Shown: in pieces, positions 1-7,976 of the stretch
Layout of the letters: the number at the start of each line of letters is the position of its first letter
Position numbering within the stretch: position 1 is the stretch's first letter
NCBI RefSeq assembly: GCF_000521785.1
Contig: NZ_JALZ01000005.1
Location: 62,001 to 126,000 of the forward strand
DNA from: Roseivivax halodurans JCM 10272
GTDB taxonomy: Bacteria > Pseudomonadota > Alphaproteobacteria > Rhodobacterales > Rhodobacteraceae
Length of the DNA stretch: 64,000 nt
Direction of reading: 5' to 3'
The notes under the pieces: model-generated
Database searches by the model: none
What the model was told of the DNA's origin: nothing
What the model saw: the letters and a program-made list of their open reading frames with translations, nothing else
Made by a program: the position numbers and the translations under genes

Positions 1-11
1 TGGATGCGCAA
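1..11 (-). CDS. rlmH: Possible first codons of rlmH (partial, off the left edge)
   Basis: Just downstream of the rsfS stop on the minus strand, TTG CGC ATC reads as fMet-Arg-Ile, which fits the usual N-terminus of RlmH, the 23S rRNA pseudouridine-1915 N3-methyltransferase. rlmH commonly follows rsfS. Only three full codons are inside the window, so the call rests on gene order and is weak. Confidence 0.35.
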
Positions 12-14
12 GGC

Positions 15-386
15 CTAGTGGCCGATCGTCCGGGACGGGGCGACGGGCATCCACATCTTCTCGATCTGGTAGAACTCGCGCACCTCGGGGCGGAAGACGT
101 GCACGATCACGTCGCCGGTGTCGATCAGGACCCAGTCGCCCGAGTCCTTGCCCTCGACCTTCGGCAGCACGCCCTGGTCGGCCTTCAGGTCCTCGACGAG
201 CTTGTCGGCGATCGAGATCACCTGGCGCGAGGACCGACCCGAACAGACGATCATGTAATCGCCGATGGCGGTCTTGCCGCGGAGATCGATCTCCACGACG
301 TTCTCGGCCTTCATGTCTTCGAGGATCGTGAGAATGGATGTCAGCTGAGTCTCGCTCGTGACATCCGCATGGGCCAGGCCGGTCAT
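15..386 (-). CDS. rsfS: Ribosomal silencing factor RsfS
   Basis: A 123-residue protein of the RsfS/YbeB/Iojap family. The family binds ribosomal protein L14 (uL14) on the 50S subunit and blocks subunit joining, lowering translation in stationary phase or starvation. The conserved core is visible: AENVVEIDLRGKTAIGDYM near residues 28-46, then SGRSSRQV, then EGKDSGDWVLIDTGDVIVH and FRPEVREFY near the C-terminus. Length matches the family (about 105-125). The stop lies directly before a candidate rlmH start, the common rsfS-rlmH order. A good sigma70-type promoter sits about 115 bases upstream of the ATG. The first 10-12 residues are not conserved in the family, so a slightly later start cannot be excluded. 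Confidence 0.95.
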   Translation of the reverse strand: MTGLAHADVTSETQLTSILTILEDMKAENVVEIDLRGKTAIGDYMIVCSGRSSRQVISIADKLVEDLKADQGVLPKVEGKDSGDWVLIDTGDVIVHVFRPEVREFYQIEKMWMPVAPSRTIGH

Positions 387-499
387 CGGGTGGCCCGCTT
401 CGGCGGCATGTGCCGCGTCAGTATTGAGTGACAGGACATCGTCCTCCTTTGCCGATCACACGGTCCGGACGGCGAGAGGTGCCGCCCGGGCGTATGCAT

Positions 500-528
500 A
501 AGATAACATCGACGCTGTGACTTCTCAA
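500..528 (-). promoter_or_regulatory. Candidate sigma70 promoter for rsfS
   Basis: On the minus strand TTGAGA (523-528) is followed after 17 bases by TATCTT (500-505), close to the TTGACA/TATAAT consensus at ideal spacing. It lies in the otherwise empty gap between the convergent-side end of the aldehyde dehydrogenase gene and rsfS. It predicts a leader of roughly 105 bases. Seen by eye only. Confidence 0.5.
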
Positions 529-570
529 TGACGTGGTGCGGCGCCGGCGCAACAACGCCTCTGCATGGCG

Positions 571-2910
571 TCACGCGCCCCAGGGCACCCAGACCGTCTT
601 GACCTCGGTGGCGTGGCCGAGGAAGGCGCGATCCTCGCCCGCGGGGCCGAACCAGTCGCGGCCGCGGCCGTCGTTGACCCAGGTGCGCTTGAGGTTTCCC
701 GCGGCGCGGCGCTCGATCTCGGCCGAGAGGTCGGTCGAGGAGAACGACCAGACCGCCTCGACGTCCATGTGGGCGGCGAGCACCGGGGCGAGCTCGGCAT
801 GGGAGCCGGTGAGGATGTTGGCGACGCCGCCGGGCAGGTCGGACGTGTCGAGGATCTGGTAGAAGTCCGTCGCGGCGAGAGGGTGCGGCTCGGAGGCGAC
901 CAGCACCACGCGGTTGCCCATGGCGATGGCCGGGGCCATGACCGACACGAGTCCCAGGAGCGGCGCCTCGTCGGGGCAGATCGCGCCGATCACGCCGACG
1001 GGCTCGCGCATGGCGAGCGCGGTGCCGCGGATCGGCACGCTCCGCACCTCGCCGCCGAACTTGTCGGCCCATGCCGCCCAGGTGAAGAGACGGTCGACCG
1101 CCGTCTCCACCTCGCGCTTGCCGTCCGTGCCGCCTTTCATCCGGTCGAGCCGGGCGGCGAATTCCTCCGCGCGGGCGGCGAGGTTCTCGCCGATGTAGTA
1201 GATCACCTGCGCGCGGTTGTGCGCCGTGGCGCCCGCCCAGCCGGACGCACCGCGCGCCGCCTCGACGGCGTTGCGCACGTCCTTGCGGTTGCCGATCGGG
1301 GCCTGCCCGATGAGCGTGCCCCTGGCATCAAAGACGGCGCGGGCATAGCCGCCGTCGGGGCGGGCCTGCTTGCCGCCGACATAGAGCTTGGCGGTGCGGT
1401 CGACCGATTGAGGTTCGGTCGCCTCGCCGGTCGCGGCCGCGGCCTTCTCGAGCGCGTCGCCCCGGTGGAGGGGCCGCATGTAGGCCTCGAGCCCCTCGGG
1501 GCCGCCCTCGCGGCCGAAGCCGCTCTCGCGCACGCCGCCGAAGCCTGCGGCGGCGTCGAACATGTTGGTGCCATTGATCCAGACCACGCCCGCGGCGATC
1601 TTCGGCGCGATGTCGAGGCAGGTGTTGATGTTCTCGGACCAGAGGCTCGCGGCGAGGCCGTAGCGGGTGTCGTTCGCGATCTGCACCGCCTCGGAGGGCG
1701 TGCGGAAGGTGGTCGAGACAAGGACGGGGCCGAAGATCTCCTCCTGCATCAGGCGCGAAGCCTGGGAAAGGCCGGTCACCAGCGTCGGCGGGTAGAAGCA
1801 GCCCTCGGGGATCTCGCAGGCGGCGCGGTGGATCTCGCCCTCGTCCGTGCCGTCGACCAGCGCGCGGATGCGCGAGAGCTGTTCGGGATCGACGATGGCG
1901 CCGACGTCGATCGACTTGTCGAGAGGATCGCCGACGCGGAGCTTGTCCATCCGGGCCTTCAGCTTGGCGTGGAAGGCCTCGGCGATGCCCTCCTGCACGA
2001 GCAGGCGCGAGCCGGCGCAGCAGACCTGCCCGCCGTTGAACCAGATCGCGTCGACGAGGCCCTCGACCGCGGAATCGAGATCGGCGTCCTCGAAGACGAT
2101 GTAGGGCGACTTGCCGCCGAGCTCGAGCGTGAGGCCGAGGCCGCGACCGGCGGTCGCCTCGCGGATCTTCCGGCCGACATCGGTCGAGCCGGTGAAGGCG
2201 ACCTTGTCGATGTCCGAGGCGACGAGCGCGGCGCCGGTCTCGCCGTCGCCGGTCACGATGTTGACGACACCCTCGGGCAGGCCCGCCTGACGGCAGATGT
2301 CGCCGAAGAGGAGCGCGGTGAGCGAGGTCCATTCGGCGGGCTTGAGCACGACCGTGTTGCCGGCGGCGAGCGCGGGCGCGATCTTCCACGCGAGCATCAG
2401 GAGCGGGAAGTTCCACGGCACGATCTGGCCACAGACGCCCCACGCCTTGCGGCCGGCGTTCTCGGTGTCGAAGAGCTGGGCAAGGCCGGCGTGGTGGTAG
2501 AAGTGCCGGGCGACGAGGGGGATGTCGATGTCGCGGCTCTCGCGGATCGGCTTGCCGCCCTCGAGCGATTCGAGCACCGCGAAGAGGCGGGAATGCTTCT
2601 GAACGAGCCGCGCGATGGCGTAGAGGACGCGCGCGCGACCCTTGCCGCCGAGGCCTTCCCAGCCGGGCTGCGCGGCGCGGGCGGCGGCGACGGCGGCCTC
2701 CACGTCCTCGGCGGTGCCTTGCGTGATCTCGGCCAGAACCTCGCCGGTGGCGGGGTTGCGGGTCTCGAAGGTCTCGCCGGCCTCGCGGTAGGCGCCGCCG
2801 AGGAAATGTCCGAAGCGGGGGCCGGTCCCGGCGATCCAGGCGAGGGCGTCCGTCGCCGATTCGGGGGCCGTGCCGTAATCCATGGTCTCGAAGATCTCGC
2901 GTACCGTCAT
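571..2910 (-). CDS. ALDH16-type two-domain aldehyde dehydrogenase
   Basis: 779 residues, much longer than an ordinary aldehyde dehydrogenase (about 500). Residues 40-480 form a complete NAD-dependent ALDH: WNFPLLM near 166, LELGGKSP with general base Glu263, and the catalytic segment [10 protein letters not shown] with Cys297 aligned to the ALDH2 nucleophile. Residues 500-779 form a second, shortened ALDH-like domain that lacks a recognisable catalytic Cys/Glu pair. This layout defines the ALDH16 family. Bacterial members, including one from the Rhodobacteraceae genus Loktanella, keep the active Cys, whereas human ALDH16A1 has lost it. It lies about 95 bases downstream of deoC on the same strand, so it may oxidise the acetaldehyde released by DeoC to acetate. 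That substrate is an inference from context. Confidence 0.9.
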   Translation of the reverse strand: MTVREIFETMDYGTAPESATDALAWIAGTGPRFGHFLGGAYREAGETFETRNPATGEVLAEITQGTAEDVEAAVAAARAAQPGWEGLGGKGRARVLYAIARLVQKHSRLFAVLESLEGGKPIRESRDIDIPLVARHFYHHAGLAQLFDTENAGRKAWGVCGQIVPWNFPLLMLAWKIAPALAAGNTVVLKPAEWTSLTALLFGDICRQAGLPEGVVNIVTGDGETGAALVASDIDKVAFTGSTDVGRKIREATAGRGLGLTLELGGKSPYIVFEDADLDSAVEGLVDAIWFNGGQVCCAGSRLLVQEGIAEAFHAKLKARMDKLRVGDPLDKSIDVGAIVDPEQLSRIRALVDGTDEGEIHRAACEIPEGCFYPPTLVTGLSQASRLMQEEIFGPVLVSTTFRTPSEAVQIANDTRYGLAASLWSENINTCLDIAPKIAAGVVWINGTNMFDAAAGFGGVRESGFGREGGPEGLEAYMRPLHRGDALEKAAAATGEATEPQSVDRTAKLYVGGKQARPDGGYARAVFDARGTLIGQAPIGNRKDVRNAVEAARGASGWAGATAHNRAQVIYYIGENLAARAEEFAARLDRMKGGTDGKREVETAVDRLFTWAAWADKFGGEVRSVPIRGTALAMREPVGVIGAICPDEAPLLGLVSVMAPAIAMGNRVVLVASEPHPLAATDFYQILDTSDLPGGVANILTGSHAELAPVLAAHMDVEAVWSFSSTDLSAEIERRAAGNLKRTWVNDGRGRDWFGPAGEDRAFLGHATEVKTVWVPWGA

Positions 2911-3004
2911 GTTCGTCTCTCCCGGGCGCTTCTGGCGCGGCCCGCCCGGGCTGCCCCGGGCCTCAAGGTCCTTGATGTGTCCGGCGCGGTCGCGCCGGGG
3001 CGGG

Positions 3005-3994
3005 TCAGGCCAGCGCGTGCCGCCACGCGGCGGAATAGGCGCCCGTCAGGTGATGCTCCAGCTGCCGCTCGATGTCGCCCAGCAGCGAGGAGGCGCCGAA
3101 GCGGAAGAGGTCGGGGCGCAGCCAGCGGTCGCCGAGTTCCTCCTTCACGAGGGCGAGGTAGGTGATCGCGTCCTTGGCCTTGGAGATGCCGCCCGCGGGC
3201 TTGTAGCCGACGCGGATGCCCGTCCAGTCGTGGTAGTCGCGGATCGCGCGCATCATCACGAGGCTGACGGGAAGCGTGGCGTTCACGCCCTCCTTGCCGG
3301 TCGAGGTCTTGATGAAGTCTGCGCCCGCCATCATGCAGACGAGGCTGGCGCGGGCGACGTTGCGCAGCGTGCCGAGCTCGCCGGTGGCGAGGATCGCCTT
3401 CACATGCGCCTCGCCGCAGGCCTGCCGGAAGGCGCGCATCTCGTCGTAGAGGGCCTGCCAGTCGCCGGTCAGGACGTGGCGGCGCGAGATCACGATGTCG
3501 ATCTCGGAGGCGCCGGCGGAGACGCTCTCGCCGATCTCGGCGAGGCGCAGGTGGAACGGCGAGAGACCGGCGGGAAAGCCGGTCGAGACCGCGGCGACGG
3601 GGATGCCCGAGCCGTCGAGGTGCCGCACGGCGGGAGCGATCATGTCGTGGTAGACGCAGACCGCGCCGACGGTCAGGTCGGGCAGGTCCAGCGCCTCGAG
3701 GATGTCGCGGCGCACCGGGGCCTTCGCCTTGCCGCAGAGCCGCGCGACGCGGCCGGCCGTGTCGTCGCCCGAGAGCGTGGTGAGGTCGATGCAGGAGATC
3801 GCGCGGGCGAGCCACGCGGCCTGGTGCGCCTTCTTGACCGAGCGGCGGCCGGGCAGGGTCGCGGCGCGGCGCTCGATCGCGGAGCGGTTGGCGGTCGCGC
3901 GCATCACGCGATCCAGATCCAGCGCGGTGCCGGGGTTCCGGGGCTCGGCAATCTGGGGCAGCGGATGGGTGGTCGCGGTGGCTGTGTGGGTCAT
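3005..3994 (-). CDS. deoC: Deoxyribose-phosphate aldolase
   Basis: 329 residues with the start set at the ATG at 3994 (an upstream in-frame ATG would add 12 unconserved residues). DeoC cleaves 2-deoxyribose-5-phosphate to glyceraldehyde-3-phosphate and acetaldehyde in deoxynucleoside catabolism. The Schiff-base segment DFIKTSTGKEG and the second lysine segment GYKPAGGISKAKDA are both intact, and the VSTGFPAG and ASEIDIVISR strands of the TIM barrel can be seen. The length is that of the longer DeoC type (about 320-340) rather than the 220-260 residue type. The neighbour downstream is ALDH16, suggesting a deoxyribose or thymidine salvage unit in which acetaldehyde is oxidised. Confidence 0.94.
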   Translation of the reverse strand: MTHTATATTHPLPQIAEPRNPGTALDLDRVMRATANRSAIERRAATLPGRRSVKKAHQAAWLARAISCIDLTTLSGDDTAGRVARLCGKAKAPVRRDILEALDLPDLTVGAVCVYHDMIAPAVRHLDGSGIPVAAVSTGFPAGLSPFHLRLAEIGESVSAGASEIDIVISRRHVLTGDWQALYDEMRAFRQACGEAHVKAILATGELGTLRNVARASLVCMMAGADFIKTSTGKEGVNATLPVSLVMMRAIRDYHDWTGIRVGYKPAGGISKAKDAITYLALVKEELGDRWLRPDLFRFGASSLLGDIERQLEHHLTGAYSAAWRHALA

Positions 3995-4071
3995 GAGGTC
4001 TCGCACTTGGGCTTCCCGGGACGGTCTCACGCGGGGCGGGCGGAGGCAAGCTGCGCGCCGCTGGCGCGGCG

Positions 4072-4120
4072 GCGAGGGCGCTGCCCTCGCGCTCCCGGAG
4101 TATTTGTGCCAAGAAGAAGG
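4072..4120. repeat. Rhodobacteraceae-type intergenic repeat, copy 1
   Basis: An 8-bp perfect hairpin (GCGAGGGC, 3-base loop, GCCCTCGC) followed by CTCCCGGAGTATTTGTGCC and an AAGAAGAAGG box. It matches copies at 19053-19101 (same orientation) and at 26104-26154 and 43570-43621 (opposite orientation). It lies between deoC and a glycosyltransferase gene. Confidence 0.85.
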
Positions 4121-4133
4121 GTCGGCGCCGGGA

Positions 4134-4826
4134 TCATTTCACGCGGTTCGAGAGCCAGCGCATCACCGGGTTCTTCTGCGGGCGCAGGAGCTCGAGATGC
4201 AGGATGCGGGCGCTGGGCTGGTCGGACCAGATAAGCTCGGAGGCCTCGAAGACGCGCTTGTTGAATTGCTGCGGCAGGACGTGGAACCGGATGTCGCTTT
4301 CCCACAGGACCTCGCGGAAGGAGGGCTGGTCGATGCCGTAGCGCCCTTCCGCGAAGCGCAGCGCCCAAGCGTCGAAGAGGTCGAGCGCGGCCTCGGTGCG
4401 GCGGTAGAGCAGCACGCCCGTGTTGATCTCGGGGAAGGTCTCGGGGAGGTCGTGGCGGATCGGCTTGTGATGGCGCGGGCGGTGCCAGAGCGCGACCTGC
4501 GCGCCGGCCATGTCGAAGCGCTGCAGCAGATCGAAGAGCGAGGAGAGGTCGGCGCGGACCAGCGTGTCGTTGTCGAGAAAGAGCGTCTCGTCGAAGGGGG
4601 TCTGGCCGAGCAGGTTCACCTTGGGGCGCTTGAGGCCCTCGGGGATCGTGAAGCTCAGATCGAAGCCCGCGACGTCGTCTCCGGCCTTGCACCAGATCGC
4701 CGTGGTGAGCTGCGGGTTGGTGCGTTTGACGCTGGCCGCCGAACGGCGCGCCACGTCCACGTGATCGCGCCCCCAGGCGACATAGACAACGCCGCGCCGC
4801 GCCGGCGCCGTGCCGAAATCGGTCAT
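4134..4826 (-). CDS. Small GT-A fold glycosyltransferase-like protein
   Basis: 230 residues from the ATG at 4826. The protein begins with a strand GVVYVAWGRDHVDVA, then FDETLFLDNDTLVRADLS carrying a DxD-like metal/nucleotide-sugar motif (Asp85-Asn86-Asp87), and later PEINTGVLLYRR and GIDQPSF, which are features of GT8-like and related nucleotide-diphospho-sugar transferases. There is no signal peptide or membrane segment, so it should be cytoplasmic. The sugar and acceptor cannot be read from the sequence. It faces away from dnaE2, with a 202-base divergent region between them. It is not obviously part of a polysaccharide locus here. Confidence 0.7.
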   Translation of the reverse strand: MTDFGTAPARRGVVYVAWGRDHVDVARRSAASVKRTNPQLTTAIWCKAGDDVAGFDLSFTIPEGLKRPKVNLLGQTPFDETLFLDNDTLVRADLSSLFDLLQRFDMAGAQVALWHRPRHHKPIRHDLPETFPEINTGVLLYRRTEAALDLFDAWALRFAEGRYGIDQPSFREVLWESDIRFHVLPQQFNKRVFEASELIWSDQPSARILHLELLRPQKNPVMRWLSNRVK

Positions 4827-4979
4827 GTCCTCGTCCTGTCCCTTGGGCCGCCCCGCCGGCGCACGGCCCCCTTGCGGTTGAATATGCATCGCGTCGCACT
4901 TGTCCCGGAGAGGGCGGGGGACACAAGGCGTGGGCGGGATTTGACGCGATGTAATCTTGCGAAAGCCGACTCGAAAACA

Positions 4980-4994
4980 GAACGAAAGTGGAAC
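4980..4994. promoter_or_regulatory. LexA (SOS) box upstream of dnaE2
   Basis: GAAC-N7-GAAC, the reverse complement of the alphaproteobacterial LexA consensus GTTC-N7-GTTC, lies 35 bases before the dnaE2 ATG at 5029. Position and sequence are what is expected of an SOS-controlled error-prone polymerase. Its place inside the longest possible reading frame (which would start at 4957) supports choosing the later start. Confidence 0.85.
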
Positions 4995-5028
4995 ATACTG
5001 CGAGTCCCTTCCGGACGACGAGCGGGCG

Positions 5029-7911
5029 ATGACGGCGGAACTCTCGATCACCTCGAACTTCACCTTCCTCACCGGGGCCTCGCATCCCGAGGAATATGCC
5101 GAGCGTGCGGCTTTGTCGGGGCTCGAGGCCATCGCCATCGCGGACGTCAATTCCGTCGCGGGGATCGTGCGCGCCCATTCCCGGCTGAAGGAGATCGCGC
5201 GGCAGGTGGCGGAGCTGGACGGCACCGAGAGGATCGGACCGCCGCGGCCCGACTGGATCCCGCCCGCGCCGGCGGCGCCGGTGCGCAACGTGCCCCGCCT
5301 GATCCCGGCGGCGCGGCTGGTCCTTGCCGAAGGGGTGGAGGTCACGGCGCTGGCGGCGACGCGGGCGGGCTGGGCGCGGCTTTGCCGGCTTTTGAGCACG
5401 GGGCGGCTCAGGGCGGCGAAGGGCGCGTGCGATCTGCGCATGGAGGATCTGCTGGAAGGCGCGGAGGGGCTGGAGTTGATCCTGCACGGGGAGGGCGACG
5501 AGGCGTGGCGCGGCCATGCGCGGCGGCTGGTGCGGGCCTTCGGGGGCCAGATGCATCTCGCTCTCGCGCCGCGCTACGACGGGGCGGACCCGGCGCGGTT
5601 CGACGCGCTGGCGCAGGTGGCGGCCGAGCTCGGGCTCGAGACGGTCGCGACCGCACGGCCGCTCATGCATCACGGGCGGCGGCGGCGGCTCGCGGACGTG
5701 CTGACGGCGGTGCGGCTGGGACGCCGGGTGGACGACCTGGGGCGCGCGGCGCTCGCCAACGGCGAGCAGCGGCTGCGCGCGCCGGGCGAGATGCGGCGTC
5801 TTCTCGGGCGCCATGCGGGGGCGCTGGACCGGGCCGCGGCGCTGGCGGGCCGGTGCCGGTTCGACATCGCGAGCCTGCGCTACGAGTACCCTTCGGAGAT
5901 CGCGCAGGGAGAGCGGCCGCGCGACCGGCTGGCGCGGCTCGCCCGGGAGGGGCTGGCCGAGCGCTATCCCGGCGGCGCGCCCGAGAAGGTGCGCGCGATG
6001 CTCGAGCACGAGCTCGAGCTGATCGCCAGGCTGAACTACGAGCCCTATTTCCTGACCGTGCGCGACATCGTCGCCTTTGCCCGGGGGCGCGGCATCCTCT
6101 GCCAGGGGCGCGGATCGGCGGCGAATTCCGTGGTCTGCTACAGCATGGGCGTGACCTCGGTCTCGCCCGAGGTCGGGACGATGGTGTTCGAGCGCTTCGT
6201 GTCGGAGGCGCGCGACGAGCCGCCCGACATCGACGTCGATTTCGAGCACGAGCGGCGCGAGGAGGTGATCCAGCACATCTACCAGCGTTACGGGCGGCAC
6301 CGGGCGGGGCTCTGCGCCACGGTGATTCATTACCGCGGCAAGCGCGCGATCCGCGAGGTGGGCGCGGCGATGGGGCTGTCGAAGGACACAATCGGGGCGC
6401 TTTCGTCGCAGCTCTGGGGTTTCTTCTCGACGAGCGGTCTCGAGGAGCAGCGGATGCGCGAGATCGGGCTCGATCCCGGGGACCGGCGGCTGCAGCTGAC
6501 GATGGAGCTGATCCACGAGATCGTGGGCTTTCCGCGGCATCTCAGCCAGCATGTGGGCGGGTTCGTGATCACCGAGGGGCGGCTCGACGAGCTGGTGCCG
6601 GTGGAGAACGCGGCGATGGAGGGCCGCACGCTCATCTGCTGGGACAAGGACGACATCGACGCGCTGGGCATCCTCAAGGTCGACGTGCTCAGCCTCGGGA
6701 TGCTGACCTGCATCCGCAAGGCGTTCGATCTTCTGAAGATGCATCACGGCGAGGAGCAGGACCTCGCGACGCTGCCGCAGGAGGATCCGAAGGTCTACGA
6801 GATGCTCTGCCGGGCCGATTCGATCGGCGTCTTCCAGGTGGAGAGCCGGGCGCAGATGAACTTCCTGCCGCGGATGCGGCCGCGGAACTTCTACGACCTC
6901 GTGATCGAGGTGGCGATCATCCGGCCCGGGCCGATCCAGGGCGACATGGTCCATCCCTATATCCGCCGCCGCAACGGCGAGGAGGCGGTGTCGTTTCCCT
7001 CGGACGCGCTGGGGCAGGTGCTGGGCAAAACGCTGGGGGTGCCGCTCTTTCAGGAGCAGGCAATGCAGATCGCGATCATCGGCGCGGGCTTCAGCCCGGA
7101 CGAGGCCGACCGGCTGCGGCGTGCGCTCGCCACCTTCAAGAAGCTCGGCAACGTCACCGAGTTCCGCGCGCGGTTCCTGCGGGGCATGGCGCGCAACGGC
7201 TACGATGCCGACTTCGCCGAGCGGTGCTTTTCCCAGATCGAGGGCTTCGGCTCCTACGGGTTCCCGGAAAGCCACGCGGCCTCCTTTGCGCTGCTCGTCT
7301 ACGCGAGCGCCTGGATCAAGTGTCATTACCCCGGGATCTTCGCCTGCGCGCTGCTCAATTCGCAGCCGATGGGCTTCTACGCGCCGGCGCAGATCGTGCG
7401 GGACGCGCGCGAGCACGGGGTCGAGGTGCGGCCCGTCGCGATCAACGAGAGCTACTGGGACAACGTGATGGAGCCGGGCCGCCGGGAGAGGATGGCGCTG
7501 CGGCTGGGCTTTCGCCAGATCAAGGGGCTGCGCGAGGAGGATGCCGCCTGGCTCGCCGCGGCGCGGGGCAACGGCTATCGGTCGGTGCGCGACGTCTGGC
7601 GGCGGGCGGGGCTCGGCCCGCAGGTTCTGGCGCGACTCGCCGAGGCGGATGCCTTTGCGGCGCTGGGGCTTTCGCGGCGCGAGGCGCTCTGGGAGGCGCG
7701 GGCGCTGGCCAAGGACAAGCCGCTGCCGCTCTTTGCCGGGGACATGGACGGGGAGGGGATCGTCGAGCCCGCGGCGCTTCTGCCCGAGATGACCGAGGGC
7801 GAGGAGATCGTGGAGGATTTCGTCGCCATGCGGCTGACCCTGCGCCGCCATCCGGTCGCGCTCCTGCGGCATATCCTGACGCCCGAGAGCGGGCCGGCGC
7901 GGGGCGGGTAG
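5029..7911 (+). CDS. dnaE2: Error-prone DNA polymerase DnaE2, lacking the usual C-terminal OB region
   Basis: 960 residues from ATG 5029. This family C polymerase alpha subunit performs SOS-induced translesion synthesis with ImuA' and ImuB. An N-terminal PHP domain is present (NFTFLTGASHPEEYAERA). The palm triad is intact: PDIDVDF (Asp400, Asp402) and KVDVLSLG (Asp552). Finger and thumb segments such as SQHVGGFVI, RPGPIQGDMVHPYI and SHAASFALLVYASAW are well conserved. Typical DnaE2 proteins run to about 1,050-1,100 residues and end with an OB-fold region; this one stops soon after the EIVEDFVAMRLTLRRHP segment. No imuA or imuB is adjacent, although cassettes often carry them. A LexA box lies upstream. 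Confidence 0.95.
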   Translation: MTAELSITSNFTFLTGASHPEEYAERAALSGLEAIAIADVNSVAGIVRAHSRLKEIARQVAELDGTERIGPPRPDWIPPAPAAPVRNVPRLIPAARLVLAEGVEVTALAATRAGWARLCRLLSTGRLRAAKGACDLRMEDLLEGAEGLELILHGEGDEAWRGHARRLVRAFGGQMHLALAPRYDGADPARFDALAQVAAELGLETVATARPLMHHGRRRRLADVLTAVRLGRRVDDLGRAALANGEQRLRAPGEMRRLLGRHAGALDRAAALAGRCRFDIASLRYEYPSEIAQGERPRDRLARLAREGLAERYPGGAPEKVRAMLEHELELIARLNYEPYFLTVRDIVAFARGRGILCQGRGSAANSVVCYSMGVTSVSPEVGTMVFERFVSEARDEPPDIDVDFEHERREEVIQHIYQRYGRHRAGLCATVIHYRGKRAIREVGAAMGLSKDTIGALSSQLWGFFSTSGLEEQRMREIGLDPGDRRLQLTMELIHEIVGFPRHLSQHVGGFVITEGRLDELVPVENAAMEGRTLICWDKDDIDALGILKVDVLSLGMLTCIRKAFDLLKMHHGEEQDLATLPQEDPKVYEMLCRADSIGVFQVESRAQMNFLPRMRPRNFYDLVIEVAIIRPGPIQGDMVHPYIRRRNGEEAVSFPSDALGQVLGKTLGVPLFQEQAMQIAIIGAGFSPDEADRLRRALATFKKLGNVTEFRARFLRGMARNGYDADFAERCFSQIEGFGSYGFPESHAASFALLVYASAWIKCHYPGIFACALLNSQPMGFYAPAQIVRDAREHGVEVRPVAINESYWDNVMEPGRRERMALRLGFRQIKGLREEDAAWLAAARGNGYRSVRDVWRRAGLGPQVLARLAEADAFAALGLSRREALWEARALAKDKPLPLFAGDMDGEGIVEPAALLPEMTEGEEIVEDFVAMRLTLRRHPVALLRHILTPESGPARGG

Positions 7912-7976
7912 AGCCGCGCCTTCCGCCTCCGCCGGCGCCATGATACCCGCGCCGCAAAAACGGAGCGCCCAACGAC

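Noticed and set aside
4957-5028. Longer start for dnaE2 at 4957
   Set aside because: The extra 24 residues are not conserved and would put the LexA box inside the coding region.
3702-7943. A 1,413-codon open frame on the plus strand and a 1,304-codon frame on the minus strand covering dnaE2
   Set aside because: Both are out-of-frame shadows of deoC, the glycosyltransferase and dnaE2 in GC-rich DNA; the translations are Arg/Ala/Gly/Pro-rich with no known motif.
7912-7976. Frameshifted continuation of dnaE2 supplying the missing OB domain
   Set aside because: Only 65 bases separate the stop from the next gene, too short for the missing 100 or so residues, and no OB-like sequence was seen.
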